In this document: piece after piece, positions 32,364 to 43,083 of the stretch
Numbering within the stretch: the stretch's first letter is position 1
How the letters are laid out: each line of letters begins with the position of its first letter
Assembly: GCA_027449685.1 (NCBI GenBank)
Contig: DAIDLC010000003.1
Coordinates: 1 to 64,000, forward strand
Origin: Ferrovaceae bacterium
GTDB lineage: Bacteria; Pseudomonadota; Gammaproteobacteria; Burkholderiales; Ferrovaceae
DNA length: 64,000 nucleotides
Direction: 5' to 3'
Program-made: the position numbers and the translations under genes
Notes under the pieces: generated by a model
What the model saw: only the letters and a program-made list of their open reading frames with translations
Database searches by the model: none
What the model was told of the DNA's origin: nothing

Positions 32364-32807
32364 GTGGTGGGTATCCGATCTCAATCCCTGATCTGGGTGA
32401 GCGCCCAGTTTCTTTTGATAGCCCTCATCGTGCTTCAAGCGTGGCCGTGGACGTTGCGTGCCCTGCCACTGGCCATTCTTTCAATGGGGTCACTACTGGC
32501 TCTTTGGGTTTTACTTCACAATCACCCCGGCAACTTCAATATCCGTCCGGAACCAAAGGCAGGCGCTCGATTGGTCACCTCAGGGCCCTATCGCCACATC
32601 CGGCATCCCATGTACGTTGCCCTGCTCATGGTCATGGCAGGCGTCGCTCTGGGCGCCAAGAGACTTGATCCTGCCTTCCTGTGGCTGGCCTTATTGGGGG
32701 TCCTTAACTTCAAGGCCGCCCTGGAAGAGCGCCTCCTGCTCCAACAATGGTCGGGCTATGGAGAATACAGCCGCCATACCCACCGTTTCATCCCTTGGCT
32801 ATGGTAA
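32364..32807 (+). CDS. Isoprenylcysteine carboxyl methyltransferase-family membrane protein
   Basis: 147 aa, starting at GTG 32364. Four membrane segments are likely (for example 11-30 and 33-52). The conserved motif SGPYRHIRHPMYVALL (about 73-88) identifies the ICMT/PEMT-like methyltransferase family (DUF1295/Pfam PEMT group). Bacterial members methylate unknown small molecules or lipids in the membrane. A FliD-like gene follows after a 61-base gap. Confidence 0.85.
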   Translation: MVGIRSQSLIWVSAQFLLIALIVLQAWPWTLRALPLAILSMGSLLALWVLLHNHPGNFNIRPEPKAGARLVTSGPYRHIRHPMYVALLMVMAGVALGAKRLDPAFLWLALLGVLNFKAALEERLLLQQWSGYGEYSRHTHRFIPWLW

Positions 32808-32868
32808 CTTTTTCTTGCCTACAGGCATCACCCCTGCGGTGCGCCGGGCTCTTTCAACGGCCCCGGAC

Positions 32869-34179
32869 ATGATCAGTTCTTCTGCCGTCAATACGTTGGG
32901 AGTCTTGTACAATCCCTACACACAAACCCTCACGGCCGTATTGGTAAGCCCCTTGCAGCAAGGGTTTTCCAGTAGCCTTGGTGCGAACACCAGCAGCGTA
33001 CAAAGCCAGATTTCCAGTTACGGGCAACTCCAAAGTTCCCTCTCGGCACTCCAATCTGCCGCAGAAAGCCTGGCCACTAACGCGCCCTTTTCCTATGGCA
33101 ATGCCAGCGCCACACCCATGGGTATCTTGACGGGAAGTGCTCCGGCCAGTTCCACAGGCCTATACACCGTCACCGTGGCCCAATTAGCGCAAGGACAAAC
33201 GCTGCTTTCAGGAACCCAGTCCAGTGCGGGGCTTGCCATTGGTTCCGGTTCCAGCAGCACCGTCAGCTTTCAGTTTGGGAACGGCTCTGTCCAAAGCGTC
33301 ACCATTGGCAGCCCCAATAACACGTTAACGGGGATCGCCAATACCATCAACGCCGCCAACTTTGGGGTTTCCGCCTCGGTCGCTTCAAACGGAAGCACGT
33401 ATCAACTGGTTTTGACCGGGCCCACGGGGGCCGCCAACACCTTCAATGTGAGCGTCAGCGGCGATACCACCCTGGCCAGCTTTTTAAACTATCAAAGCGG
33501 CGGAACGGGCAACGGACTCACCCTTCAAGCCCCCGCCCAGAATGCTCTGGGGAACATCAACCAGGTCGTCTTCAATGCGCCGGGAAATACCCTGAGCAAC
33601 ATGAACAACGGCATTACCCTCAACCTCAACGCCGTCGGCACCGCCACCCTCAATGTAACCCCCAACCCGGCCCAAGCGAGTGTGGATGTGCAAGCCTTGG
33701 TCAACAGCTATAACAGCATGGTGGCGCTGATTCGCACGGACTTGCAAGGCAATCTGGCCACGGACAGCACCCTGCCGGCTCTTCAAGGACAAATGAATGC
33801 CATCGTCAACAACAATAATGCAACCAATGTGCAACCATATACCAGCCTGTCGCAAATTGGCATCGAAACCAATGGCGATGGAACCTTAAACTTCAATCAG
33901 GCGGCATTTCTGAGCGCCTACGCTGCCAACCCGGTGAGTGTCACTCAGCTCTTTTCCAACCCCACCAAGGGCGTTGCAACCCAATTGAGCAGTCTGGCAC
34001 AGAGCTATTTGCAACCCAACGGAATCCTGCAGGCCAGCACTCAACAGCTTCAGTTTCAAGCCCTGCTCAATCAGGAAACGCAGGCAGCCAATGGGATTTC
34101 TGCAGCCTTTGGCAATCTGGCCCTGTCAGGTTCTTCTGCCAACCTGACGGCACAATACTCTCTGGTCTCTCAGCTCTGA
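32869..34179 (+). CDS. Orphan FliD-like (flagellar hook-associated protein 2) protein
   Basis: 436 aa from the ATG at 32869; a GTG at 32839 is another possible start and neither has a good ribosome site. The N-terminal coil (SSVQSQISSYGQLQSSLSALQSAAESLA, about residues 43-70), the TGLYTVTVAQLAQ strand pair and the FliD_C region near the end (YNSMVALIRTDLQGNLATDSTLPALQGQM; then LSQIGIETNGDGTLNFN) fit FliD. The protein is rich in Ser, Asn, Thr and Gly with no cysteine, like exported filament proteins. The usual C-terminal coiled coil after LNFNQ is shortened, ending LTAQYSLVSQL. There is no flagellar gene nearby, so it may be a displaced flagellar cap gene or a filament-cap relative with another role. 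Confidence 0.7.
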   Translation: MISSSAVNTLGVLYNPYTQTLTAVLVSPLQQGFSSSLGANTSSVQSQISSYGQLQSSLSALQSAAESLATNAPFSYGNASATPMGILTGSAPASSTGLYTVTVAQLAQGQTLLSGTQSSAGLAIGSGSSSTVSFQFGNGSVQSVTIGSPNNTLTGIANTINAANFGVSASVASNGSTYQLVLTGPTGAANTFNVSVSGDTTLASFLNYQSGGTGNGLTLQAPAQNALGNINQVVFNAPGNTLSNMNNGITLNLNAVGTATLNVTPNPAQASVDVQALVNSYNSMVALIRTDLQGNLATDSTLPALQGQMNAIVNNNNATNVQPYTSLSQIGIETNGDGTLNFNQAAFLSAYAANPVSVTQLFSNPTKGVATQLSSLAQSYLQPNGILQASTQQLQFQALLNQETQAANGISAAFGNLALSGSSANLTAQYSLVSQL

Positions 34180-34212
34180 TGAGTCCTTGGCCTACGGGCC
34201 GAGCACCGCTGG

Positions 34213-34229
34213 GAGCGCCTTGGGCGCTC
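34213..34229. terminator. Hairpin between fliD-like gene and purA
   Basis: GAGCGCC (34213-34219), loop TTG, GGCGCTC (34223-34229): a 7-bp stem with no T-run on either strand. It sits between two convergent genes and ends three bases before the purA stop codon. It may be a weak bidirectional terminator. Confidence 0.4.
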
Positions 34230-34231
34230 AC

Positions 34232-35533
<1,302 letters not shown>

Positions 35534-35578
35534 TTACGCTCCAAAAACAAAACACCAGCAATAAATTAAGAAAGGCGA

Positions 35579-36541
35579 TCAAGCCAGTGAGGGCAGCAGT
35601 CCTCGCAAGTCCAGACTAAAGCCCGTTGCCGCCCGGGCTCGGCCAAACGCCCGACCCATGTGATCATAACGCCCACCGCGAGCCACTGCATCCGCATAAC
35701 CAGGAACGTACACCGCAAACACCAGACCACTATGATAATGATAGCCCTGAAGTGCTGCCAAATCGAAGGTCAAATCCACACAGTGCTGAAAATGCTGCGC
35801 GACCGCCTGCAACTGTTCCAGGGCCTGCGTCATGGCCGGGCTTTGCGGCAAAACTGCTGGTGCCCGATCCAGCATGGCAGCCGGTCCATTCAGTTCGGGT
35901 AAGGCCAACAAGGCCTGACGCCAGGGTTGTTGCAGGGTATCTGCCAGTTGTTGCAGCGTGGGAACATCTTTTTGCAGCATGGCTTCAAACCATTGGGTTT
36001 CCTGCTTTTCTCCCAACCCGGCTTGTTGCATCAGGGTGCGAAAAAAAGCCACATGGCCCACATCCAGCGTCATGTTGTGCAACCCAATGCGCTGCAAAGC
36101 CTCCAGCATCAGATGCAAGATATCCAGATCTGCCGAAAGATCAGAGACGCCATAGATTTCCGCGCCCATTTGATAGGGTTCACGCGATTGCCCATGACCC
36201 GCAGGACGGGTATGCAACACGCTGCCCGCATAACACAAGCGATTCACGCCCACGTGGCTCAAATCATGAGCATCCATGCGCGCCACCTGCAGGGTCATGT
36301 CGGCACGGATTCCCAACTGTCGACCATTGAGTTGATCCACCAGACGAAACGTCAATAAATCCATGTCGCGCCCGGTGCCCGTTTGGAGCGACTCCATATA
36401 TTCCATCAAGGGCGGGAAGACCAGATCGAAATGTCGCTCGCGAAACAAATCCAGGATGGCACGGCGCGCGGTTTCCAGACGCCAGGCATCGGGAGGTAAG
36501 AGATCTTCCACATATTCGGGCAATAGCCAGCGATTTGTCAT
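35579..36541 (-). CDS. hisZ: HisZ, regulatory subunit of ATP phosphoribosyltransferase (short form)
   Basis: 320 aa. It is a class II aminoacyl-tRNA synthetase-like fold without a functional catalytic site: WLLPEYVEDLLPPDAW at the start, then FPPLMEYMES and a GRYDHMGRAFG motif near the C-terminus. It activates the short HisG in histidine synthesis. Most HisZ proteins I know are about 380-390 aa; here the chain ends soon after the FSLDLRGLL segment, so about 60 residues are missing at the C-terminus. I see no frameshift. It overlaps the DUF2065 gene by four bases. Confidence 0.88.
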   Translation of the reverse strand: MTNRWLLPEYVEDLLPPDAWRLETARRAILDLFRERHFDLVFPPLMEYMESLQTGTGRDMDLLTFRLVDQLNGRQLGIRADMTLQVARMDAHDLSHVGVNRLCYAGSVLHTRPAGHGQSREPYQMGAEIYGVSDLSADLDILHLMLEALQRIGLHNMTLDVGHVAFFRTLMQQAGLGEKQETQWFEAMLQKDVPTLQQLADTLQQPWRQALLALPELNGPAAMLDRAPAVLPQSPAMTQALEQLQAVAQHFQHCVDLTFDLAALQGYHYHSGLVFAVYVPGYADAVARGGRYDHMGRAFGRARAATGFSLDLRGLLPSLA

Positions 36542-36720
36542 GAAAACACCTGAAACAGGATAAACCCCACCAGAATGGCGCCAAGGCCAAGAAAACGGAT
36601 CTGCCCATCGCTCAGTTGACCGATACGGGTAACCGTTTCACGCCAGCGTGCCGGAGCCAGGAAAGGCATGATTCCTTCCAGCACCAAAACCAGGGCAAAG
36701 GTCGTCAAGACTGTTTGCAT
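36538..36720 (-). CDS. DUF2065 family small membrane protein (YjeT-like)
   Basis: 60 aa with two hydrophobic helices (about 4-22 and 41-59) separated by a basic loop (ARWRETVTRIG). In proteobacteria this small gene is commonly found between hflC and hisZ or purA, as here, and its function is unknown. It starts at ATG 36720, 43 bases after hflC. Its position inside a long co-directional operon supports it being real. Confidence 0.85.
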   Translation of the reverse strand: MQTVLTTFALVLVLEGIMPFLAPARWRETVTRIGQLSDGQIRFLGLGAILVGFILFQVFS

Positions 36721-36763
36721 GCGACACGTGTTCCTTCAGCCTCCAGCATCGGCAGCCATGACC

Positions 36764-37648
36764 CTAACGTTTGACCGACCCGGCGGGAGCATTTTTGAAA
36801 TAGCGGAAGAACTCTGAATCGGGATCCAGAACCAGCACATCCCCTTTCCCTTTCAGTCCTTGTTCATAGGACTCCAGACTGCGATAAAAAGCATAGAACT
36901 CAGGATTACGTCCATAGGCTTCGGCATAGATGGCCGAAGCTTTGGCATCTCCGGCACCCTTGAGCCGCTGGGCATCGCGATAGGCTTCGGCCAAAATCAC
37001 TTCCCGTTGCCGATCGGCATCGGCACGAATGGTTTCGGCTTCTCCTGAACCCGTGGAACGCAATTCATTAGCCACGCGCTTACGCTCGGCCTCCATGCGG
37101 CGATATACGGATTCGGTCACCTCTGGCGTCAACTCCACCCGACGGATTCGCACATCCAGAACCTGCACGCCGATTTGTCGTGCATCTCGATCCGCCTGGG
37201 CGCGCATGGACTCCATGATACTTTCCCGCTCACCCGAAACCGCTTCGTGTACCGTGCGTTTGGCAAATTCAGCCCGCAAGTTATCATTCACGGTTTGGGT
37301 CAGGCGTACTTGTGCCCGACGCTCGTCACCGCCCACACTCACGTAAAACTGTTTGACGTCCACGATGCGCCACTTGACGAAGTAGTCCACGAGCAAGGGC
37401 TTTTTTTCCGAGGTAATGAAGCGCTCGGGATCGTTGTTATCCAGCGTTTGAATCCGGGTATCGAATACGCGCACGTTCTGGATTAATGGCGCCTTGAAAT
37501 ACAGGCCGGGATGGGTGCGCACGGCAATCACTTCCCCCAGCTGGAATACCAGCGCATTTTGGGTTTGCATCACGGTATACATACTCAGCGCGGCTGTCAC
37601 CACCACCACGGCCAACCCGATCAATAAGCCTCCCAGATGACGTGTCAT
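36764..37648 (-). CDS. hflC: HflC, membrane protease modulator
   Basis: 294 aa. An N-terminal membrane segment (8-26) precedes a prohibitin/SPFH domain (QTQNALVFQLGEVIAVRTHPGLYFKAPL) and a long coiled coil near residues 150-250. With HflK it forms the large periplasmic-facing cage around FtsH that restrains proteolysis. Its start overlaps the hflK stop by four bases, so the two partners are made in equal amounts. Confidence 0.94.
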   Translation of the reverse strand: MTRHLGGLLIGLAVVVVTAALSMYTVMQTQNALVFQLGEVIAVRTHPGLYFKAPLIQNVRVFDTRIQTLDNNDPERFITSEKKPLLVDYFVKWRIVDVKQFYVSVGGDERRAQVRLTQTVNDNLRAEFAKRTVHEAVSGERESIMESMRAQADRDARQIGVQVLDVRIRRVELTPEVTESVYRRMEAERKRVANELRSTGSGEAETIRADADRQREVILAEAYRDAQRLKGAGDAKASAIYAEAYGRNPEFYAFYRSLESYEQGLKGKGDVLVLDPDSEFFRYFKNAPAGSVKR

Positions 37649-38907
37649 TGCCGTGACTCCCGATCTCTGGAACGAAAGGCATCGCGCGAGCGACTATCCG
37701 GAACCCCATCGGCGGTAGCCGGAGGCACCGGCACTGGCGCGCTGGAGGGCGCAGGCACCGTACCCACAGGCGCCGTGGTTACGGGTGCTGAAGCCACCTC
37801 GGACGTGGGTTCCGGAGGAGAACCCGCGCTGGCCCGAATCAGTTTATCCAGAGGCAGGTACAGCAAGGTGGAACCGGCTTTTTGATTGGCCACGACCTTG
37901 GTGGTGTTATTCAACACCAACTGCATCATGTCCTGATACAGTCGTTGCCGAGTGACTTCTGGAGCCTTGGCATACTCGTTCAGGACCTGCTTGAAGCGGC
38001 TGGCATCCCCTTCGGCGCGCACCACTACCCGTTGCTGATACGCCTGTGCTTCTTCCATCAACCGCGATGCAGTACCACGGGCCTTGGGAATGATGTCATT
38101 GGCGTAAGCCTGGCCCTCGTTATTTTGACGCTCCCGATCCTGCCCAGCCTTCACCGCATCGTCAAAGGCAGCCTGGACCTGTTCCGGCGGCTGAGCATTT
38201 TGCATGTTGACCTTGCTGATGGAAATGCCAGTTTGGTAGCGATCCAGAATTTGCTGCATCAGATGCTGAGCTTCGTCCGCAATCTGGGAACGCCCTTCAT
38301 ACAAGACGAAATCCATCTTGTTGCGGCCCACGACTTCACGAATCGCCGTTTCTGCCACCTGCATGACCGCATCATCCGGATCCCGGTTGTTGAACAGAAA
38401 CGCCTGTGGATCCTTGATGGTGTACTGAATGGCGTACTGGTTGTCAATGATGTTTTCGTCATCGGTCAGCATGAGCGATTCGTGCAACACTTTGGATTTG
38501 AGATTGGTACGGTAGCCCAACTCCACCGTGCGGACTTGGGACACATTGAGCGGACTTCCCGGAGATTGCGCCTCGATGGGAAAGGGCCAATGCCAATGGG
38601 GTCCGGGACCAGTGGTTTCCTGAAATTTTCCGAAGCGCAAAATGACCCCGATACGCCCGGCATCAACGATATAGAAACCAGAGAGCAGCCAAACCAGAAG
38701 GAGCCCCCCCAGACCCAGCAAAATCACTTGCCGGGTTCCTGGTATGGACCACACAGGGCGCGGACGATTATTGGGTGTTCGGGGAGGCTGAGTGCCCGGA
38801 GGGGCTCCGTTTCCCTTGATTTTTTGGATCAGTCGGCGCCAGATCTCGTCCAGATCGGGCGGCCCTTCATTGTTTTTTTTTCCCCATTGGGGATCATTCT
38901 GTGCCAT
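37645..38907 (-). CDS. hflK: HflK, membrane protease modulator
   Basis: 420 aa from the ATG at 38907 (MAQNDPQWGKK), the start that matches the family; an ATG nine codons upstream is also in frame. The Gly/Pro-rich cytoplasmic N-terminus includes GPPDLDEIW, then a membrane helix (about 63-83, VILLGLGGLLLVWLLSG) and SPFH domain. The C-terminus is rich in Pro, Ala, Ser and Thr. It overlaps hflX by 14 bases and hflC by four. Confidence 0.93.
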   Translation of the reverse strand: MAQNDPQWGKKNNEGPPDLDEIWRRLIQKIKGNGAPPGTQPPRTPNNRPRPVWSIPGTRQVILLGLGGLLLVWLLSGFYIVDAGRIGVILRFGKFQETTGPGPHWHWPFPIEAQSPGSPLNVSQVRTVELGYRTNLKSKVLHESLMLTDDENIIDNQYAIQYTIKDPQAFLFNNRDPDDAVMQVAETAIREVVGRNKMDFVLYEGRSQIADEAQHLMQQILDRYQTGISISKVNMQNAQPPEQVQAAFDDAVKAGQDRERQNNEGQAYANDIIPKARGTASRLMEEAQAYQQRVVVRAEGDASRFKQVLNEYAKAPEVTRQRLYQDMMQLVLNNTTKVVANQKAGSTLLYLPLDKLIRASAGSPPEPTSEVASAPVTTAPVGTVPAPSSAPVPVPPATADGVPDSRSRDAFRSRDRESRQ

Positions 38908-40126
38908 CGGAATCATTTGCTCGCGTGTCAGCATGGGTATCGTTTGAATGTGGAGATTGGCACAGTTCGACCAGGGCTTGACGAATAAATTCCAATCCTG
39001 CCCCAGTCATCGCACTGATCCAAACGCGTGAAATTGTACCATAGGCATTACGTTCCAAACCGGCCTGCCCGTCCGGCCAACAGTCCATCTTGTTGAATAC
39101 CACCAACTGAGGAACCTGGTCTGCGCCAATTTCTGCCAACACGGCATCCACTGCTTCCAACTGAATTTCCCGTTCGGGGTCTGCGCCATCCACCACATGC
39201 AACAACAAATCAGCGTCGCGGGTTTCTTCCAAGGTGGCTCGAAAAGCATCCACCAGCGTGTGGGGTAAATGGCGAATGAAACCCACGGTATCAGACAGCA
39301 CGACTTGGGCTTCTGGCCCTAAAAACAAGCGTCGGGAAGTGGTGTCAAGGGTGGCAAACAGCTGATCGGCCGTGTAAGCGTTGGAATGTGTCAGTCGATT
39401 GAACAAGGTGGACTTGCCCGCATTGGTATATCCCACCAAACTGACCCGCAATACGCCGGCCCGGGTGCGCGCCAGACGCTGGGTTTGATGACTGCGCCGC
39501 ACCTTTTCCAGGCGCGCTTTCAGCGCCTTGACGCGTTTCCCCAACAAACGGCGGTCGGTCTCCAGTTGGGTTTCACCCGGGCCACGCAACCCGATTCCTC
39601 CCTTTTGCCGCTCCAGATGAGACCACCCTCGGACCAAACGCGTGGACAGGCGCTCCAGTTGTGCCAACTCCACCTGTAACTGACCCTCATGACTGCGAGC
39701 GCGCTGAGCAAAAATATCCAGAATCAGGCTGGTTCGGTCAATCACCCGACAAGACAGGGCGCGCTCCAGATTGCGCTCCTGTGCGGGAGATAATTCGTGG
39801 TTGATGATCACCAACCCCGCCTGGGTCTGGTGAATGCGGGATTGCAATTCCTGTAGTTTTCCACGACCCAAAAAAGTGGAAGGGTCCGGCTTGGAACGCT
39901 TGCTCTGCAAGCAGTCCACCACCTGCAACCCGGCACTTTTGGCTAACAAGGATAATTCCTGCAGGGTATCGGCCTGGCCCCGATTCGCTTCAAATTCCAG
40001 ATGCACCAGAAGCGCATGATCCAACCGACCGAGTATCTGGTCTGTCCCCTCCAGACGCCCAGCCTCGAGCCGCGGTTCAGTGCGAGAACGACGACCTCGG
40101 CCCAACAGGGGGCCAGCATCTGTCAT
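38894..40126 (-). CDS. hflX: HflX, ribosome-associated GTPase
   Basis: 410 aa. The N-terminal HflX domain (KPDPSTFLGRGKLQELQ; RNLERAL) and coiled coil are followed by a G domain with GYTNAGKSTLFN (about 208), DTVGFIRHLPHTLV and NKMD (about 337). HflX splits stalled ribosomes, notably after heat. It starts 13 bases after hfq. The last 20 residues are acidic and low complexity. Confidence 0.95.
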   Translation of the reverse strand: MTDAGPLLGRGRRSRTEPRLEAGRLEGTDQILGRLDHALLVHLEFEANRGQADTLQELSLLAKSAGLQVVDCLQSKRSKPDPSTFLGRGKLQELQSRIHQTQAGLVIINHELSPAQERNLERALSCRVIDRTSLILDIFAQRARSHEGQLQVELAQLERLSTRLVRGWSHLERQKGGIGLRGPGETQLETDRRLLGKRVKALKARLEKVRRSHQTQRLARTRAGVLRVSLVGYTNAGKSTLFNRLTHSNAYTADQLFATLDTTSRRLFLGPEAQVVLSDTVGFIRHLPHTLVDAFRATLEETRDADLLLHVVDGADPEREIQLEAVDAVLAEIGADQVPQLVVFNKMDCWPDGQAGLERNAYGTISRVWISAMTGAGLEFIRQALVELCQSPHSNDTHADTRANDSDGTE

Positions 40127-40139
40127 CGCCGCAAACGCA

Positions 40140-40379
40140 TCAGGATTCCGACGGACTATCCAGGTTCATGGAAACGGAGCGAGCGGGAACCACAGTGGAA
40201 ATGGCGTGCTTGTACACCATTTGGGTGGTGGTATTCTTGAGCAGGACCACATACTGATCGAAGGATTCCACCTGACCCTGTAACTTGATTCCGTTGACCA
40301 GATAAATCGAGACAGGGATATGTTCTTTGCGTAACGCGTTTAGGAACGGGTCTTGTAACATTTGCCCTTTTGTACTCAT
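40140..40379 (-). CDS. hfq: Hfq RNA chaperone
   Basis: 79 aa. The Sm1 motif ([20 protein letters not shown], 8-27) and Sm2 segment ([10 protein letters not shown]) are intact, and the C-terminal tail is short, as in many betaproteobacteria. It pairs small RNAs with mRNAs. The gene lies 78 bases after der in the same direction; the AT-rich gap may hold an extra promoter. Confidence 0.97.
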   Translation of the reverse strand: MSTKGQMLQDPFLNALRKEHIPVSIYLVNGIKLQGQVESFDQYVVLLKNTTTQMVYKHAISTVVPARSVSMNLDSPSES

Positions 40380-40457
40380 GTGTTGCGCCCCCGAGTGGTT
40401 TTAGTTGTCAGTTGATTTTGGCAGGGGGTTGATTCTACATGATTTAAAACATACCGG

Positions 40458-41864
40458 CTATTTCTTTCCAAATAATTTGCGGCCACGTCGACGCTGGCGG
40501 CGCAAGCTGTTCTCCTCTGATTCCGTCAACGGCTTGGGCTTGCGATCCGCAAAGGGATTATGCCCCTGGCGAAATTCTACCCGTAACGGGGTGCCCCGTA
40601 ACTCAAAGGCTTTGCGGAAGGTATTTTCCAGGTAGCGACGGTAGGTTTCGGAAATATGTGCCACGGCAGAACCGTGGATCACCACGATGGGGGGGTTATG
40701 CCCGCCCTGGTGGGCATAGCGTAGTTTGGGACGAAACGGGCCGGCCTTGGGAGGTTGATGCTGGGTCACTGCCTCGTGCAATACGCGCGTTAGACGGGGG
40801 GTTGGTAAGCGCGCCATGGCGGCATCGTAGGCCGCATTGACAGCTGGTAGAACGCCCTTGACTCCCGAGCCACGCAACGCCGAAATGAAAAGGATGTTAG
40901 CGAAATCCAGAAAGCCCAATTTACGTGCAAGCTCGTTTTTGACCAGGTCTCGTCGCGAAGATTCCAGGCCGTCCCATTTGTTGACCGCCAGCACCAAAGC
41001 GCGGCCAGCGTCGAGAATGAAACCGGCAATATGCGCATCCTGATCCGATACCTCCTGCTGCGCATCGAGCGTCAATACCACCACATTGGCCTGCTCAATG
41101 GCTTGCATGGTCTTGATGACGGAAAATTTCTCCACCGACTCGAATACTTTGCCCTGGCGACGCAACCCGGCCGTGTCCACCAGGACATAGGACTGTCCGT
41201 GATGCTCGAACGCCACCTCGATACTGTCCCGGGTCGTTCCTGGCTGATCAAAAGCGATCATGCGCTCTTCGCCCAACAGCTGATTGACGAGGGTGGATTT
41301 ACCCACATTGGGACGTCCCACGATGGCCACACGAGGGACCTTGGTTTCGACGGATGGCTCCGGTTGTTCGCCAACAAACCCGTTGAGGGCCAGTTCCAGT
41401 AGCGCAGAGATCCCTTCACCATGCGCCGAAGAGATGGGTATCGGCTCTCCCAGACCCAGTTCGTAAAACTCGGCCGTCACCACATCGGTACGCATGCCCT
41501 CTACCTTGTTGACAGCCAGCACCACCTGCTTGCCGCGTTGACGCAGCGTAGTGGCGATAGTGCGGTCACCGGGGGTCAAGCCAGTGCGCCCGTCGGTCAA
41601 AAAAATCACCCGATCGGCCTCGTCGATCGCCTGTAAGGTCTGGCGCGCCATCTCCCATAAAATCCCTTCACGCGCAACGGGTTCGAATCCTCCCGTGTCC
41701 ACCACCAGAAAATTGAAGGCCTCAAAACGGGCGCGGCCATAATGGCGATCCCGGGTCAGGCCGGGCAAATCCGCCACCAGCGCATCTCTGGAACGCGTGA
41801 GGCGATTGAATAATGTGGATTTGCCAACGTTGGGGCGACCCACGATGGCAAGGGTAGGCAGCAT
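40458..41864 (-). CDS. der: Der (EngA), double-domain ribosome-assembly GTPase
   Basis: 468 aa. Two G domains are visible, with [12 protein letters not shown] (8-19) and [12 protein letters not shown] (about 184), and a C-terminal KH-like domain, followed by a basic tail ([14 protein letters not shown]). It is essential for maturing the 50S subunit. It is 40 bases downstream of bamB. Confidence 0.97.
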   Translation of the reverse strand: MLPTLAIVGRPNVGKSTLFNRLTRSRDALVADLPGLTRDRHYGRARFEAFNFLVVDTGGFEPVAREGILWEMARQTLQAIDEADRVIFLTDGRTGLTPGDRTIATTLRQRGKQVVLAVNKVEGMRTDVVTAEFYELGLGEPIPISSAHGEGISALLELALNGFVGEQPEPSVETKVPRVAIVGRPNVGKSTLVNQLLGEERMIAFDQPGTTRDSIEVAFEHHGQSYVLVDTAGLRRQGKVFESVEKFSVIKTMQAIEQANVVVLTLDAQQEVSDQDAHIAGFILDAGRALVLAVNKWDGLESSRRDLVKNELARKLGFLDFANILFISALRGSGVKGVLPAVNAAYDAAMARLPTPRLTRVLHEAVTQHQPPKAGPFRPKLRYAHQGGHNPPIVVIHGSAVAHISETYRRYLENTFRKAFELRGTPLRVEFRQGHNPFADRKPKPLTESEENSLRRQRRRGRKLFGKK

Positions 41865-41904
41865 GGAAGGTTACTCGGTCAAGGATAGAAAAACACAACA
41901 GGCT

Positions 41905-43083
41905 TCATCGGAACCAGGAGGGGAGCCAATGAGAGGAGGTCCCATGAGGCGCCAGCACGTAGAGCTTGCCATCCCGATTGGTGAGCAGGATCAAATTGTC
42001 ATCCAGTACTTGTGGCTGTTGAATGATGGCCACGTCCTCCGTTTTGAGGCGTCCCATTTCAGTGCCATCGGCACGCGACAAAAAGTGCACCACGCCCTGG
42101 GCATCGCCCACCACCACATAATCGTTAAACGCCTGGGGTGCCGAAGGATAACGACCTTCCAGCGTCTCCTGCTTCCAGACCACGGTTCCGCTGGTTCGAT
42201 TCAAGGCCACCACATCCCCTTTTTCAGTGGTGGCAAACAACTTGTTTCCTTCTGCGCTCAAGGCCCCCGTCACGGAAAGATCCGTCGACCAGATGGTTTC
42301 GCCCTTGGCCACATCCAGACAGGCCACCTTCCCTTGATAAGAGGCCGTACACACGTCCCGGAATCCAAACAAGGGGGTACCCACGACATCGTTGATGCGC
42401 TCCAGCTCTGTAGCCCCTCTGGGAATCGAGATGGTGGCCTCCCAGCCAACATTGCCATCTGCAAGGTTCAGCGCCATTAGTTTGCCGCCGGGCAAACCCA
42501 CCAGCACGGCACCACGTTCCATGGCAATCTGGCTGATGCCGCGCAGTACCAGTGCAGGCATGGGGCGCTGTACCGACCAGCGGTGTTTTCCATCGGCACC
42601 GGCAAGTCCCGAAATGCGTCCATCGGCGGTTCGCGTCACCACCACGCCCTCAGCGGCCTGAGGAGCCACCATCAGTTCGCTGCTCAATTGGGAACGCCAC
42701 AATAAATCCCCCTTGAGCGTGTACGCTAACACCTCGCCCTTCTTGTTCCCCAAAAGCAGCATCTGATCGCCACTGCCGATTCCCGCGGAAAAAGGCTCGA
42801 GCGTTTTGACGCGCCAGAGTTCCTTGCCAGTGGCTGGCTCGAAAGCGCGCAGTTCGCCCGCCTCATTCGCTACATACAGGACACCTTGAACCATTACCGG
42901 GCGAAGAATGGCTTGTTCCACCGAGCCAACCCCTTGCTTCCACACGACCTCTGCTTCCATGGTCGGTTTGAGGGGGGCCAGGGGTGTGACGGGCAGCGTA
43001 TCCGCACAACTGGCCAGCAATAAGGCGCCCACGATCCAGAAAACCCATGCGGTCGATCGAATTCGTGGAGATAACGACGTCAT
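41905..43083 (-). CDS. bamB: BamB, outer-membrane assembly lipoprotein
   Basis: 392 aa. The signal peptide ends in a lipobox (LLLASC, lipidated Cys26). The mature chain is an eight-bladed beta-propeller of PQQ-like repeats, such as GKELWRVKT and LLWRSQLSSE. BamB scaffolds BamA for insertion of outer-membrane barrels. It overlaps the yfgM stop by four bases. Confidence 0.94.
   Translation of the reverse strand: MTSLSPRIRSTAWVFWIVGALLLASCADTLPVTPLAPLKPTMEAEVVWKQGVGSVEQAILRPVMVQGVLYVANEAGELRAFEPATGKELWRVKTLEPFSAGIGSGDQMLLLGNKKGEVLAYTLKGDLLWRSQLSSELMVAPQAAEGVVVTRTADGRISGLAGADGKHRWSVQRPMPALVLRGISQIAMERGAVLVGLPGGKLMALNLADGNVGWEATISIPRGATELERINDVVGTPLFGFRDVCTASYQGKVACLDVAKGETIWSTDLSVTGALSAEGNKLFATTEKGDVVALNRTSGTVVWKQETLEGRYPSAPQAFNDYVVVGDAQGVVHFLSRADGTEMGRLKTEDVAIIQQPQVLDDNLILLTNRDGKLYVLAPHGTSSHWLPSWFR

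Noticed and set aside
32458-32868. N-terminal extension of the FliD-like frame overlapping the ICMT-family gene
   Set aside because: The extension is just the other frame of the methyltransferase gene, and FliD similarity begins only after about residue 32869.
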